From the NCBI RefSeq assembly GCF_003339815.1, contig NZ_PPTT01000024.1, forward strand, positions 1 to 64,000: DNA of 64,000 nt. The letters run 5' to 3'. The position numbers were made by a program, and so were the translations under genes. This DNA comes from Eggerthella sinensis. Lineage in GTDB: Bacteria; Actinomycetota; Coriobacteriia; Coriobacteriales; Eggerthellaceae. Below the pieces are notes generated by a model. The model searched no databases and was not told where the DNA came from. It worked only from the letters and a program-made list of their open reading frames with translations. Positions within the stretch are counted from its first letter, which is position 1. Each line of letters opens with the position of its first letter. Positions 55,478 to 64,000 of this stretch are shown here, piece after piece.

Positions 55478-58261
55478 CTACCCCGTGTTCTGCAGGCCGG
55501 CGGAGACGCCGGTCACGGTGGCCAGGATGAGCGCCAGGTACTCGGCCTTCGCCTCGTCGGACAGCTCCTCGCGCTGGCTGCGCACGAAGCGCAGCGCGCG
55601 CACCTGCGCCAGCGAGAGCGCGTCCACGTACGGGTTGCGCACGCGGATGGCGCAGCCCAGCACGCGGCGGTGCTCGAGCGGCCACTCGTCGCCCACGATG
55701 GCCAGCGCCCACGAGCGCGTCAGCTGCATCTCGTCGAACACCGTTTGCGCCAAATCATCCCGGTCGCCCAAGGCCAGGTACATCTTCGCGATGCGCCCGT
55801 CCGTCTTGGCAATGGACATCTCCACGTTGTCGATGAACGTGCGGAACAGGGGCCATTCGCGATAGGCGCGCCGCAGCAGCTCGAGGTCGTCCAGCTGCTC
55901 GCACGCCGTGCCCAGGCCGTACCACGCGGCCAGGTTGATGCGCGCTTGCGACCACGAGAACACCCACGGGATGGTGCGCAGGTCGTCGAGCGATTGGGCG
56001 CCGAGGCCGCGCTTGGCCGGGCGGCTGCCGATGGGCAGCAGACCCACTTCGGTGAGGGGCGTGACGGTGGAGAACCACGGCGCGAAGCCGTCGGTGTGCA
56101 GCAGGTCCAGGTAGCGCTCGTGCGCGGCCTCGTTCAGGCGGGCGGCCGCGTCGGCGTAGCGTTCGGTGGCCTCGGTGTTGACGCGCTCCACCGACGGCGC
56201 GGAGTTCAGCAGCGTCGCCGCCGCCACGCTTTCGATATGGCGCAGCGCGAGCGAGCGGTTACCGTAGCGCGCGAAGATGACCTCGCCCTGCTCGGTCACC
56301 TTGAAACGGCAGTTCACCGACCCCTTCGGCTGCGCGAGCACCGCGCGGTTCGCCGGGCCGCCGCCGCGTCCCACGGCCCCGCCGCGGCCGTGCATGAGCA
56401 CGACGTCGATAGCGTGCTCCTCGGCCCAGCGGGCGATGCGCTCCTGTGCGGAGTGCAGGGCGAGCGTGGCCGTCACCGGGCCGGCGTCCTTCGAGGAATC
56501 CGAGTAACCCAGCATGACCTCCATCCGACGGCCCGTCTGCTCCAAGCGGCGCTGCACGGGCGGCAGCTGCAGCATCTCGTCCAGCACGTCGACGCAGTTC
56601 TCCAGGTCTTCTAACTGCTCGAACAGGGGAATCACGTCGAGTTCCGGCACGTCCTGCGCGTGGGAGAACGCGAGCTGCGCCAGCTCGTACACGTCCGCCA
56701 TATGGGCGGCGCTCTTGGTGAACGACACGATGTAGCGGCGGGCCATCTTCTGCCCGTAGCGCTTCTGAATGGCGCCGATGGCGCGGAAGGTGTCCAGCAC
56801 CTCGCGCGTGACGGGATCGAGCGTGCCGTGCACGCCGTGGGCGCGGATGTCGGCCAACGCGCGCTCGTGCACGAGCGAATGCTGTCGGAATTCCATTTCC
56901 ACCATATGGAACCCGAACGTCTCCACCTGCCAGATGAGCGTTTGCACGGGGCCGTACGCGGCGCGGTTCGCGCCGGCGCGCGCGAGCGAATCCTGCACCG
57001 TGCGCAGGTCGGCCACCAGCTCCTCGGGCGCGTGGTACATGATGTCGGTGTTGCGCCCCGCGGTGCCCTCCAGACGCGCGGCCATCACCAGCATGACGGC
57101 GCGATGCGGCTCGAAGCCCAGGTCGGCCGCCACGCGCTCCGTCAGCGTCTCGCTCATCTCCACGAGATGGCTCCACAGGTTCATGAGGTCTTCGGAGGGC
57201 GCGGTGTGCCTCGATTCCAGCGTGAGGTTGCGTCCGATGGTGCGGCACGCCTCGGCCAGCTTGGACACCATGTGCGCGAAATACTTCGCCGCCACGCGAC
57301 GCGACACCTTCGCCGTGACGTTCGGGTTGCCGTCGCGGTCCGACCCGATCCAGCTGCCGGGACGGAAGAACGCCGGGCACACGGGCGGCACGCTGCCGGC
57401 GTCCTCGCCCAGCACCCAGTCGTCGAACCGGCGATACACCTGCGGTACCGTGTCGAACAGCGTGTTGTCGAAGATGTCGATGATGGTGTCGGCCTCCTCG
57501 AGCGGCGTCGGCTTCTTGAGCTCGGTGGGCGACGTGCGCACGAGCGCGTCGATTTCCTGCAGCATGTGGCGCTCGTTTTCCACGAGGGCCGATCCGCCCA
57601 GGTGAGGATGCTGGTCCAGCAGCGCGGCGATGCGGCGGATCTTGCCCTCGACCGCCTTGCGGCGCGCCTCGGTGGGGTGCGCGGTGAACACGGGGTGGAA
57701 CTCGAGGCGGCCCAGCAGCGCGGCCGTGCGCTCGGGACCCACCTCCTCCAACAGACGGTTGTACGCCACGATCAGCTCGTTCGAGGTGTCGACGGCCGAC
57801 TCCATCGACACGTCGCGCTCCAGCTGGCGCAGCGTTTCCACGCGATAGTTCTCTTCGGACAGGTTCGCCAGATGGAAGAACGACGTGAACGCCCGCACCA
57901 CCACCTGAGCCTGATCGACCGGCAACGCGTCGATGAGCTCGACGGCCTGACGAAACGCCTGCGCGCCGTCGGTGTCCGCCGTGGGAATGCCCTGCCCGTC
58001 CGTGGGCTCGTCGGCTGCAACCGTGCCGGGGTTGCCCTCGTTCGCCCTGATCACGCTATTGAAGAGGCGGTCGAACAGGTCGCAGATGACGGGATCGTAC
58101 TCCTTGAGCACCTTGCGCTCCAACCGCAGGAACAGCGCCAGGTTGTCGCGCAGGCTCTCGGGGATCTCGATTTCCGTGTAGGACGCGATTGCCTCGGCGG
58201 TATCCGACGCGCCCAGATGGCGGTCGAGGGAAAGGGGTGTTCCGCCTTCGAGATCGGCCAT
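55478..58261 (-). CDS. ppc: phosphoenolpyruvate carboxylase
   Basis: This is 927 residues, the usual length. It adds bicarbonate to phosphoenolpyruvate to give oxaloacetate. The conserved VFTAHPTEARRK, GSWIGSDRDGNP, GYSDSSKDAG and HGRGGAVGRGGGP active-site segments are present, and it ends in the C-terminal QNTG. AGGAGA precedes the ATG at 58261. It lies inside the menaquinone gene group on the same strand, 37 nt after menH. Confidence 0.95.
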   Translation of the reverse strand: MADLEGGTPLSLDRHLGASDTAEAIASYTEIEIPESLRDNLALFLRLERKVLKEYDPVICDLFDRLFNSVIRANEGNPGTVAADEPTDGQGIPTADTDGAQAFRQAVELIDALPVDQAQVVVRAFTSFFHLANLSEENYRVETLRQLERDVSMESAVDTSNELIVAYNRLLEEVGPERTAALLGRLEFHPVFTAHPTEARRKAVEGKIRRIAALLDQHPHLGGSALVENERHMLQEIDALVRTSPTELKKPTPLEEADTIIDIFDNTLFDTVPQVYRRFDDWVLGEDAGSVPPVCPAFFRPGSWIGSDRDGNPNVTAKVSRRVAAKYFAHMVSKLAEACRTIGRNLTLESRHTAPSEDLMNLWSHLVEMSETLTERVAADLGFEPHRAVMLVMAARLEGTAGRNTDIMYHAPEELVADLRTVQDSLARAGANRAAYGPVQTLIWQVETFGFHMVEMEFRQHSLVHERALADIRAHGVHGTLDPVTREVLDTFRAIGAIQKRYGQKMARRYIVSFTKSAAHMADVYELAQLAFSHAQDVPELDVIPLFEQLEDLENCVDVLDEMLQLPPVQRRLEQTGRRMEVMLGYSDSSKDAGPVTATLALHSAQERIARWAEEHAIDVVLMHGRGGAVGRGGGPANRAVLAQPKGSVNCRFKVTEQGEVIFARYGNRSLALRHIESVAAATLLNSAPSVERVNTEATERYADAAARLNEAAHERYLDLLHTDGFAPWFSTVTPLTEVGLLPIGSRPAKRGLGAQSLDDLRTIPWVFSWSQARINLAAWYGLGTACEQLDDLELLRRAYREWPLFRTFIDNVEMSIAKTDGRIAKMYLALGDRDDLAQTVFDEMQLTRSWALAIVGDEWPLEHRRVLGCAIRVRNPYVDALSLAQVRALRFVRSQREELSDEAKAEYLALILATVTGVSAGLQNTG

Positions 58262-58298
58262 GGTGTCTCCTGTTCTCCTGCGCTTGTTCATCCCGCCA

Positions 58299-59213
58299 TT
58301 ATACGCATCCCGCGCCGGGAGACGGCAGCCGTAACTCAACGAGCAGAAAGGAAGGCTCCACTTCGCGGACGAAGGCGGCAGGGGCCTCGAGGTGCGTATT
58401 GTGGCCGGCACCGGGGACGATGCAGGTTGCGGCATGCGTGGCCGCAGCGAAGTCGTGGGCCTGCGCGCGGTATTTCTGGTCGTGCTCGCCGGCGAGGTAG
58501 AGCAGGGGAAGCGGCTGCGCGTGCGAGGATGCGAGGGCAGCGAGCGTCGCGAGGTTTGCTGCGCGGTCGGGCATGACGTGCTGGCCGGCGTGCTCGAAGG
58601 TGCGCGCGAGCGCTTCGGCGTCGTTGGCCATGCGGGCGGCATGCAGGCGCTCGCGCACGTCGGCGGGCAGCGTGCGCTGCGTGGCGAACAGAGGCAGCTG
58701 CTCCCAGAAGTCCATGAAGGCGGCAAGGCCGTCGACGCGCAGGCGGGCGGCGCAGCGTGCGTCGCGCTCGGCCGCGGCGGCGCGCTCGGCCGGGGAGGCC
58801 GGGCCGAGGCCGGCGGCTTCGAGGATGACGGCCGAGAACGCATGTGGATCGCTGCTCAGCGCGGACAGCGTCACGCGACCGCCCATCGAGTAGCCGAGGA
58901 CGGCGGGACGCGCGTTCTCGACAGCGGCAACGTGGTGCGCGAACGCGCACAGGGCGGCGCCTTGCGCATCGAGCGCGTAGGCCTCCGGATTGTCTGGCCG
59001 GTCGCTTGCGCCGTGACCGACGAGGTCGAGCGCGTACACGGGGCGCGTCGCTCCAAGCTGCACGGCAACATCGTCCCAGGAAGCGGCGCTCTGCGAGAAG
59101 CCGTGCAGCAGGATGAGGGGCATCGCAGGCGCGGCGGCGGACGCGGGCGCGCCCCACCGCTCCACGCCGTAGCGCACGCCATCGTGCACGAAGGGGGTTT
59201 GTGAACCCTGCAT
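58299..59213 (-). CDS. menH: MenH-like alpha/beta hydrolase (SHCHC synthase)
   Basis: This is 304 residues. LLHGFSQSAASWDDV forms the oxyanion loop, GYSMGG carries the nucleophile Ser, and GEHD and GAGHNTHLE carry Asp and His. In menaquinone synthesis MenH removes pyruvate from SEPHCHC. The position directly after menD (3 nt between stop and ATG) supports that role over a general esterase. Confidence 0.85.
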   Translation of the reverse strand: MQGSQTPFVHDGVRYGVERWGAPASAAAPAMPLILLHGFSQSAASWDDVAVQLGATRPVYALDLVGHGASDRPDNPEAYALDAQGAALCAFAHHVAAVENARPAVLGYSMGGRVTLSALSSDPHAFSAVILEAAGLGPASPAERAAAAERDARCAARLRVDGLAAFMDFWEQLPLFATQRTLPADVRERLHAARMANDAEALARTFEHAGQHVMPDRAANLATLAALASSHAQPLPLLYLAGEHDQKYRAQAHDFAAATHAATCIVPGAGHNTHLEAPAAFVREVEPSFLLVELRLPSPGAGCV

Positions 59214-59216
59214 CGC

Positions 59217-61028
59217 TTACGACCAGTACGGGGCGTAGCGTTCGGGCAGGCCTTCCAGCGGCACGCGCACCTCGATGAGCGAGATGCCCGGCACGTCGAG
59301 CGCGGCGCGATATGCCTCGTCGAACGCCGCCACCGTCTCGGCTGCCGCATACGGCACGCCGAACGCCTGCGCAGCCGCGCCGAAGTCCACGTCCTGCGGC
59401 GTGAGGAACAGCCGCTCGAAATACGCCTCGCTCGAGCGCTGCGGTAGCATGTCGAAGATGCCGCCGCCGTTGTTGTTCAGCAGCACGATGACGATGGAGG
59501 GGGCCGCCCCGCCCGCGTCGCGCTGCACGCGCAGCTCACGCTGCAGCGCGAGCGCGTTCAGGTCGTGCAGCAGCGTGAGGTCGCCCGTAAGCAACGTCGT
59601 GTGCGCGAAGTACTGCGCCGCGCCGAGCGCCGTGGACACCGTACCATCGATGCCGTTCAGCCCGCGGTTGCACAGCACCGTGAGGTCTTTGCCGCCCTTC
59701 ATGTAGAACGTGTCGAGCGCCCGCACGCTCATGGAGTTGGCCGCGAACAGGCACGATCCGTCGGGCGCGCGATCCACCACCCGACGCACGAACGCGCCCT
59801 CGAAGCCCTCCTCCGCCGCATCGACAGCGTCGATGCGCGCCGCGGCCGCATCGTTCGCGCGCACCCACTCGTAGGCGAACTGACGCTGCCGATCGTTCAG
59901 CATCGTCTCGCGTTCAACGCCGCGCAGCCCCGCCAGCAGCGACTGCGAGAAATCGAGCGGCGTGCAGCGCAGCAGCAGGTCGGTTGCGCTGTTGTAGTCG
60001 CGCGTCTCGTACGGGTCCACCACGATGTTCACCGCGTCGGCTTGCGCCATGAACGTCGTGGCGCGCTTCGACACCGGGAAGCGGCCGAAGCGGATGACCA
60101 CCTCGGGGGTCAGGTCGTCCGCCGTAGTGGCGAGCACCGTATCGTAATTGTCGATGATCAGCGGGTCGCTCACGCTGCGCAAGCCCGACAGCGGGTCGGC
60201 AAGCACCGGGTACCCGAACGCGTCGGACCAGGCAAGCAACGCGTTCGCCTCGTTCAGCGTGGCGACGGAGCCCTCGCCGGCAAGCACGACCACGCGGCGC
60301 TCGCGCAGCAGGTCGAGCACGCGGCGCGCGTCGACGGGGTCGAGGTACGACGGCAGGTTGACGGCACGCAGGTCGGGCAGCACGTCGGAGCGGCGTCCGG
60401 TTTCGAACAGCCCCTCGGCTTGCAGGTTGGGCTTGAGCGGCTCGTCGAACGGGAAGTTGAGATGCACGGGTCCACCCAGGCATGCCCCGGCCGCGCGCGA
60501 CTCGCCCGCGAAGGGGGCAGCCTCGCGGCCGGCCGCGGCGCATGCCTCGCGCGCCGCCTGGCGCGCGAACGCGAGGGCGGCGGGCTCGCCGGTGGGAAGG
60601 GGCATCTGGCGGAATGCCCGGACGTGGGAGCCGTAGGCGTTCAGCTGGTCGCAGGTTTGCGGCGCGCCGAGACCTTGCAGGCGCGGCGGGCGGTCGCCCG
60701 TCAGCACGATGAGCGGCACGCGCGACGATTCCGCCTCGAGCACCGCGGGATAGTAGTTCGCGATGGCGGTGCCCGACGTGCAGATGACCGCCGCGGGATT
60801 GCCGCTCACCTTCGCCAAACCCAGCGCGAAGAACGCGGCACCGCGCTCGTCAACATCCACGTACAGGCGCATGCGCTCAGGAAAGCGGCAGGACAGCTCG
60901 TGGGCCACCATGCTCAGCGGCGTCGAACGCGACCCAGGGCTCACCACCACGTCGTGCACGCCCCAGCGCTCGAGCTCGTCGAAGAATGCGCCCAGGAACA
61001 GGGCGCTTGCCGTAGGGTCCACACTCAT
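59217..61028 (-). CDS. menD: SEPHCHC synthase, thiamine-diphosphate enzyme
   Basis: This is 603 residues. It joins isochorismate and 2-oxoglutarate. The N-terminal VSPGSRSTPLSMVAHE, the CTSGTAIANYYPAVLEAE segment and the C-terminal NNNGGGIFDMLPQ are MenD signatures of the ThDP fold. The start overlaps the end of menF by 4 bp (ATGA). Confidence 0.95.
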   Translation of the reverse strand: MSVDPTASALFLGAFFDELERWGVHDVVVSPGSRSTPLSMVAHELSCRFPERMRLYVDVDERGAAFFALGLAKVSGNPAAVICTSGTAIANYYPAVLEAESSRVPLIVLTGDRPPRLQGLGAPQTCDQLNAYGSHVRAFRQMPLPTGEPAALAFARQAAREACAAAGREAAPFAGESRAAGACLGGPVHLNFPFDEPLKPNLQAEGLFETGRRSDVLPDLRAVNLPSYLDPVDARRVLDLLRERRVVVLAGEGSVATLNEANALLAWSDAFGYPVLADPLSGLRSVSDPLIIDNYDTVLATTADDLTPEVVIRFGRFPVSKRATTFMAQADAVNIVVDPYETRDYNSATDLLLRCTPLDFSQSLLAGLRGVERETMLNDRQRQFAYEWVRANDAAAARIDAVDAAEEGFEGAFVRRVVDRAPDGSCLFAANSMSVRALDTFYMKGGKDLTVLCNRGLNGIDGTVSTALGAAQYFAHTTLLTGDLTLLHDLNALALQRELRVQRDAGGAAPSIVIVLLNNNGGGIFDMLPQRSSEAYFERLFLTPQDVDFGAAAQAFGVPYAAAETVAAFDEAYRAALDVPGISLIEVRVPLEGLPERYAPYWS

Positions 61029-62290
61029 CGAGCGACCTCCTCCTCGCCGTCGAACGCCGACAGCACCGTTTTCAGTTTCATGCCAATCTCGTCGTACTCG
61101 TCATCGGCCACGCTGCCGGCCACGATGCCGCAGCCGGCGTACACCCAGCCCACTTCGCCGTCGAACACACCGGTGCGCAGCGCCACGGAGAACTCGCCGT
61201 CGCCCGCTCCGTCCACGTAACCGCACGCGCCGGCGAAGAAGCCGCGGTTGTACGATTCGATGCTGCGGATGAGCATGCTCGCCTCGCCAACGGGCGTGCC
61301 CGACACCGCCGGCGTGGGATGCAGGTCGTCCTTCATGGTCCACAGATCCACGCCTTCCAGCATGCGCGCGCTCGCGGGCGTGCACAGGTGCTGCACGTGC
61401 GTGAGCGGCAGGATGCCCGGCGTTGCGGGAACGTCCACGTCGTAGCACGTGCGGCGGAACACCTCGCGGATGAACTGCACCACGTGGTCGTGCTCGGCGC
61501 GGTTCTTCTTGTCGGCCATCAGCTCGTCGGCAAGGCGCAGGCGCTCCTGCTCGTTCGCCCCGGCAGGACACGTGCCCGCCAGGCACATGCTTTCCACCTC
61601 GTTGCCGCGCTTGCGCACGAGCAGCTCGGGCGTGCAGCCGCAGAAGAACACGTCGGCGTAGCGGTACAGCAGCACGGTACCGCGCGCCGGGCCGTCGATA
61701 AGGTTCACCAGCAGGTCCTTCGACGAGAACGGTTCGAGCGCCACGAGGCGCTGCCGACGCGACAACACCACCTTGCTGATGCGGCCGCGCTCGATGGCGT
61801 CGAGCGCCGTTTCCACGTTCGCGCGCCACACGGGGCGCGGGTCGGGTTTCAGCTTGAACGGGATGGTGCGACGGGTGCGGCGCGGGGCGTTCAGCGCTTG
61901 TCGCGTGAAGCGCTCGATACGGCCCGGATACACGGGGCTCAGCGAGTTCACCTGCAAGTACGAGCCGCGCTCGTCCTCGATGAGAATCACTTCGGGCAGC
62001 ATGAACTTCAAGCGCGGAAAGGCCTCGAACAGCTCGTCGGTCGGCACCGGGTTTTCCGCGTCGAAACGGTTGAACGAGAAGAAAATAGGCTGCTGATCGG
62101 CGGGTCCTTCAAGTTCGCACTCCACGTTGTCAAGCGTGGGAAGCGCGATGCAGCGTCCCATGCCCATGAAGCGCGTCGGGCGGTCTTTGCGGTAGTAGAC
62201 GAACTGATCGGTGAAACCCTTCTGCAGCACGCAATACGCATCGACGATGTCGGCTCCGATCGGCTGCGTGAATGAAAAGATCTTCGTCAT
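61025..62290 (-). CDS. menF: isochorismate synthase
   Basis: This is 421 residues of the chorismate-binding family. GTCPAGANEQERL, KNRAEHDHVVQFIREVF, HPTPAVSGTPVGEA and the ESYNRGFFAGACGYVD segment make the active site. It opens the menaquinone pathway from chorismate and is the first gene of the menFDH group. It diverges from mscL across about 160 nt. Confidence 0.93.
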   Translation of the reverse strand: MTKIFSFTQPIGADIVDAYCVLQKGFTDQFVYYRKDRPTRFMGMGRCIALPTLDNVECELEGPADQQPIFFSFNRFDAENPVPTDELFEAFPRLKFMLPEVILIEDERGSYLQVNSLSPVYPGRIERFTRQALNAPRRTRRTIPFKLKPDPRPVWRANVETALDAIERGRISKVVLSRRQRLVALEPFSSKDLLVNLIDGPARGTVLLYRYADVFFCGCTPELLVRKRGNEVESMCLAGTCPAGANEQERLRLADELMADKKNRAEHDHVVQFIREVFRRTCYDVDVPATPGILPLTHVQHLCTPASARMLEGVDLWTMKDDLHPTPAVSGTPVGEASMLIRSIESYNRGFFAGACGYVDGAGDGEFSVALRTGVFDGEVGWVYAGCGIVAGSVADDEYDEIGMKLKTVLSAFDGEEEVAR

Positions 62291-62447
62291 ATTCCTCTCC
62301 CGTCCTCAACTGCCCTGCGCCCAGATCAGCGAATAGGCAACAAATCGGCGCATCCATCGCATTCTAGCACGATGGATTCTACACTGATCTCATAGGGCGG
62401 CAGACGCGAAAGCCACCGTCCCCGCAGGCACGCAAGAAAGGCACAAC

Positions 62448-62897
62448 ATGAAGAAGTTTTTCGAGGAGTTCAAGGAGTTCATCAACCAGGGCAACGTCAT
62501 GGATTTGGCCGTTGCGGTTGTCATCGGCGCCGCGTTCACCGCCATTGTGAACTCGGTGGTGAGCGACCTCATCATGCCCCTCATTTCGCTCGTCACGGGC
62601 GGCGTCAATTTCTCGGATATGAAGATTTCGCTGGGCAGCGGCCCCGATGCCGCGGCGTTCACGTACGGCAACTTCATCAATGCGGTCATCCAGTTCGTCA
62701 TCATCGCGTTCGTGGTGTTCCTCATCGTGAAGGCGATGAACCAGGCGCGCATGTTCGCACGGCGCGGCAAGCACGCCGAGGAAATGGATGCGCCCCACTG
62801 CCCGTACTGCCTCGAAGAGGTTGCCGAAGGTGCCACCCGGTGCCCCCACTGCACGTCCGAGCTGCCCGCTCCCGCCGCGCCCACGCCGAAAGCGTAG
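62448..62897 (+). CDS. mscL: large-conductance mechanosensitive channel with a C-terminal zinc ribbon
   Basis: This is 149 residues. Residues 1-105 are a normal MscL: FKEFINQGNVMDLAVAVVIG as first helix, a periplasmic loop, and a second helix with FVIIAFVVFLIVKAMN. Residues 117-140 add CPYC and CPHC, separated by 13 residues, a zinc-ribbon pair that is absent from classical MscL. It releases solutes on osmotic downshock. Confidence 0.93.
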   Translation: MKKFFEEFKEFINQGNVMDLAVAVVIGAAFTAIVNSVVSDLIMPLISLVTGGVNFSDMKISLGSGPDAAAFTYGNFINAVIQFVIIAFVVFLIVKAMNQARMFARRGKHAEEMDAPHCPYCLEEVAEGATRCPHCTSELPAPAAPTPKA

Positions 62898-62899
62898 GG

Positions 62900-63250
62900 C
62901 TAACGAACCGGCTCGTAGTCGAGGGTTGAAGGCTCGTCGGTTGCTTCCAGCTTGAAAATCACCGGGCGCAGGCCGTCGTTGCAGCTGCAGATGGCCACGC
63001 CCGGCGTGCGAATCCAGTCGCCGTAGTAGAACAGCCCGCCGTCTTCGCCCACCCCGTGCGCCAGCGCGAATACGTACTGGTAGATGGCCTTCCACGCCTC
63101 ATCGCAGAAGCCATCGGGCTTCGCGTAGTCCGCGTAGAAGGTTTGGCCCGCTTGCAGCATGGGGCAAGCATCGAGCCCCACCACCCCATACTCCGCCGCC
63201 AACTCCTCGTCAAGCGTAGTCTTGAGCACAGTGATTTTGACCTTGTTCAT
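62900..63250 (-). CDS. TIGR04076-like protein
   Basis: This is 116 residues beginning MNKVKITVLKTTLDEEL. The Cys in GLDACPMLQAGQTF, the DGFCDEAW segment and a final Cys cluster (ICSCND) fit the TIGR04076 family, which has no known role. GGGAG precedes the ATG at 63250. Stops of mscL and this gene lie 2 nt apart. Confidence 0.75.
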   Translation of the reverse strand: MNKVKITVLKTTLDEELAAEYGVVGLDACPMLQAGQTFYADYAKPDGFCDEAWKAIYQYVFALAHGVGEDGGLFYYGDWIRTPGVAICSCNDGLRPVIFKLEATDEPSTLDYEPVR

Positions 63251-63408
63251 TGTTCGACTCCCTTTCTCCCTTTTTATGCGCCCGCGGGGGACTCCCGGAC
63301 CTACGCGCTTTCCCGGGCGCAACCAGTATCTCTCACGGATTGCGCCTGTCCCCGTCTCTTCCAACCAAGAACGCCATCGTCAGGCGCATGGGGAGAGGGG
63401 AGGGAGCC

Positions 63409-64000
63409 CTATTCCCCCTCTTCCTCCGTCACGGCTCGCAGCACTACGAAGCCTGCGATTCCGGCCAGCAGCGAGGCGGCCAGGATGGCCGCTTTCGCCA
63501 TGGCGATCATGCTCGGGTCCACGAACGCCAGATTCGTCACGAAGATGGCCATGGTGAAGCCCACGCCGCCTAGCACCGACACGCCCACGATGTGGCCCCA
63601 GTTCACGCCCTTCGGCAAATCCGACAGCTTCAGCTTCACCGTCAGCCACGTGGCCAGGAAGATGCCCAGCGGCTTGCCCACCAGCAGGCCGAAGAACACG
63701 CCGATGGTCACCGGATTCGTGATGATAGCCAGCGGGTCCATGCCCACCAGCACCACGCTCGCATTCGAGAAGGCGAACAACGGTAGAATAAAGAAGTACA
63801 CGGGCACGTGCAGACGATGGTCCAACCGCGTGATGGGAGGAATCGACAGGCGCGACACGCGTTCGATTTCGCCCACTTCGGACAGATATTCCTTCTGCAC
63901 GATATCGGGCTCGCCGGGGTCGTAGCGATCCTCGGCCGTGCGCGCCCGCGCCTCGAACCAGCCGGTGACGCGATCGAGCTTCACCTGCGAGCGCGCCGGG
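63409..64000 (-). CDS. nhaA: Na+/H+ antiporter NhaA (C-terminal part)
   Basis: The frame stays open to the right edge, so the N-terminus lies outside. About 197 residues are seen. Helices carry VYFFILPLFAFSNASVVL and GLLVGKPLGIFLATWL, and GVGFTMAIFVTNLAF, all typical of the NhaA C-terminal half. It exchanges sodium for protons to control pH and salt. A soluble stretch (residues near the first visible part) precedes the helices, which is unusual in length. Confidence 0.88.
   Translation of the reverse strand, partial: PARSQVKLDRVTGWFEARARTAEDRYDPGEPDIVQKEYLSEVGEIERVSRLSIPPITRLDHRLHVPVYFFILPLFAFSNASVVLVGMDPLAIITNPVTIGVFFGLLVGKPLGIFLATWLTVKLKLSDLPKGVNWGHIVGVSVLGGVGFTMAIFVTNLAFVDPSMIAMAKAAILAASLLAGIAGFVVLRAVTEEEGE

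Noticed and set aside
1-64000. CRISPR array, rRNA operon, insertion sequence or integrase
   Set aside because: No regular short repeats, rRNA, transposase or integrase was found anywhere in the window, including the island.

Overview
The window is high-GC actinobacterial DNA that looks like Eggerthella lenta or a close relative (Coriobacteriia, Eggerthellaceae). This is inferred from the gene families, since no rRNA is present. The indicators are secreted Tat-type molybdenum and flavin oxidoreductases, multi-transmembrane LuxR regulators next to them, cytochromes with unusual haem motifs, a complete menaquinone pathway, and short genes with strong GGAGG-like ribosome sites.

Layout. 1-3.4 kb holds the end of a surface protein, a lipoprotein, htpG with a sigma-A promoter and a CIRCE operator, a perfect parS site and a small hydrophobic peptide gene. 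3.5-15.8 kb is metabolic: RarD, a three-gene molybdoenzyme/FeS/multihaem cytochrome operon with a divergent Crp-type regulator, a PfkB kinase, an APC permease, a formamidase-like enzyme, a DUF302 protein, an NSS transporter and an HdeD-like protein. 15.9-26.5 kb holds regulator and enzyme modules: a membrane LuxR with a Tat flavoprotein, an amidohydrolase/MFS operon, a soluble LuxR, a second related MFS, and TetR divergent from a decarboxylase-like amidohydrolase.

About 26.6-40.2 kb is a lower-GC accessory region. It has a DEDDh exonuclease next to a large helicase-nuclease, a broken UvrA-like gene, gene debris, a four-gene LlaJI-type restriction-modification operon (two cytosine-C5 methyltransferases, a McrB-like GTPase and a LlaJI-like nuclease) and a broken metallophosphoesterase. 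It ends at an initiator tRNA-Met gene. A decayed copy of the 3' half of that tRNA lies 9.7 kb away, which marks an island integrated at the tRNA.

40.5-51.4 kb returns to core-like DNA: a second membrane-LuxR/Tat-flavoprotein pair, a DUF4097 protein, an amidohydrolase, a CNNM/CorC-type protein, a 32-residue membrane peptide, the xpt-pbuX purine salvage operon, a winged-helix gene behind a poly-G promoter and an antiporter-like permease. 51.5-62.3 kb carries menaquinone genes all on the minus strand (menF, menD, menH, then ppc, menB and a menE-menC fusion). These would supply the quinone used by the respiratory reductases in the window. The end holds mscL with a zinc-ribbon tail, a TIGR04076-like protein and part of nhaA.
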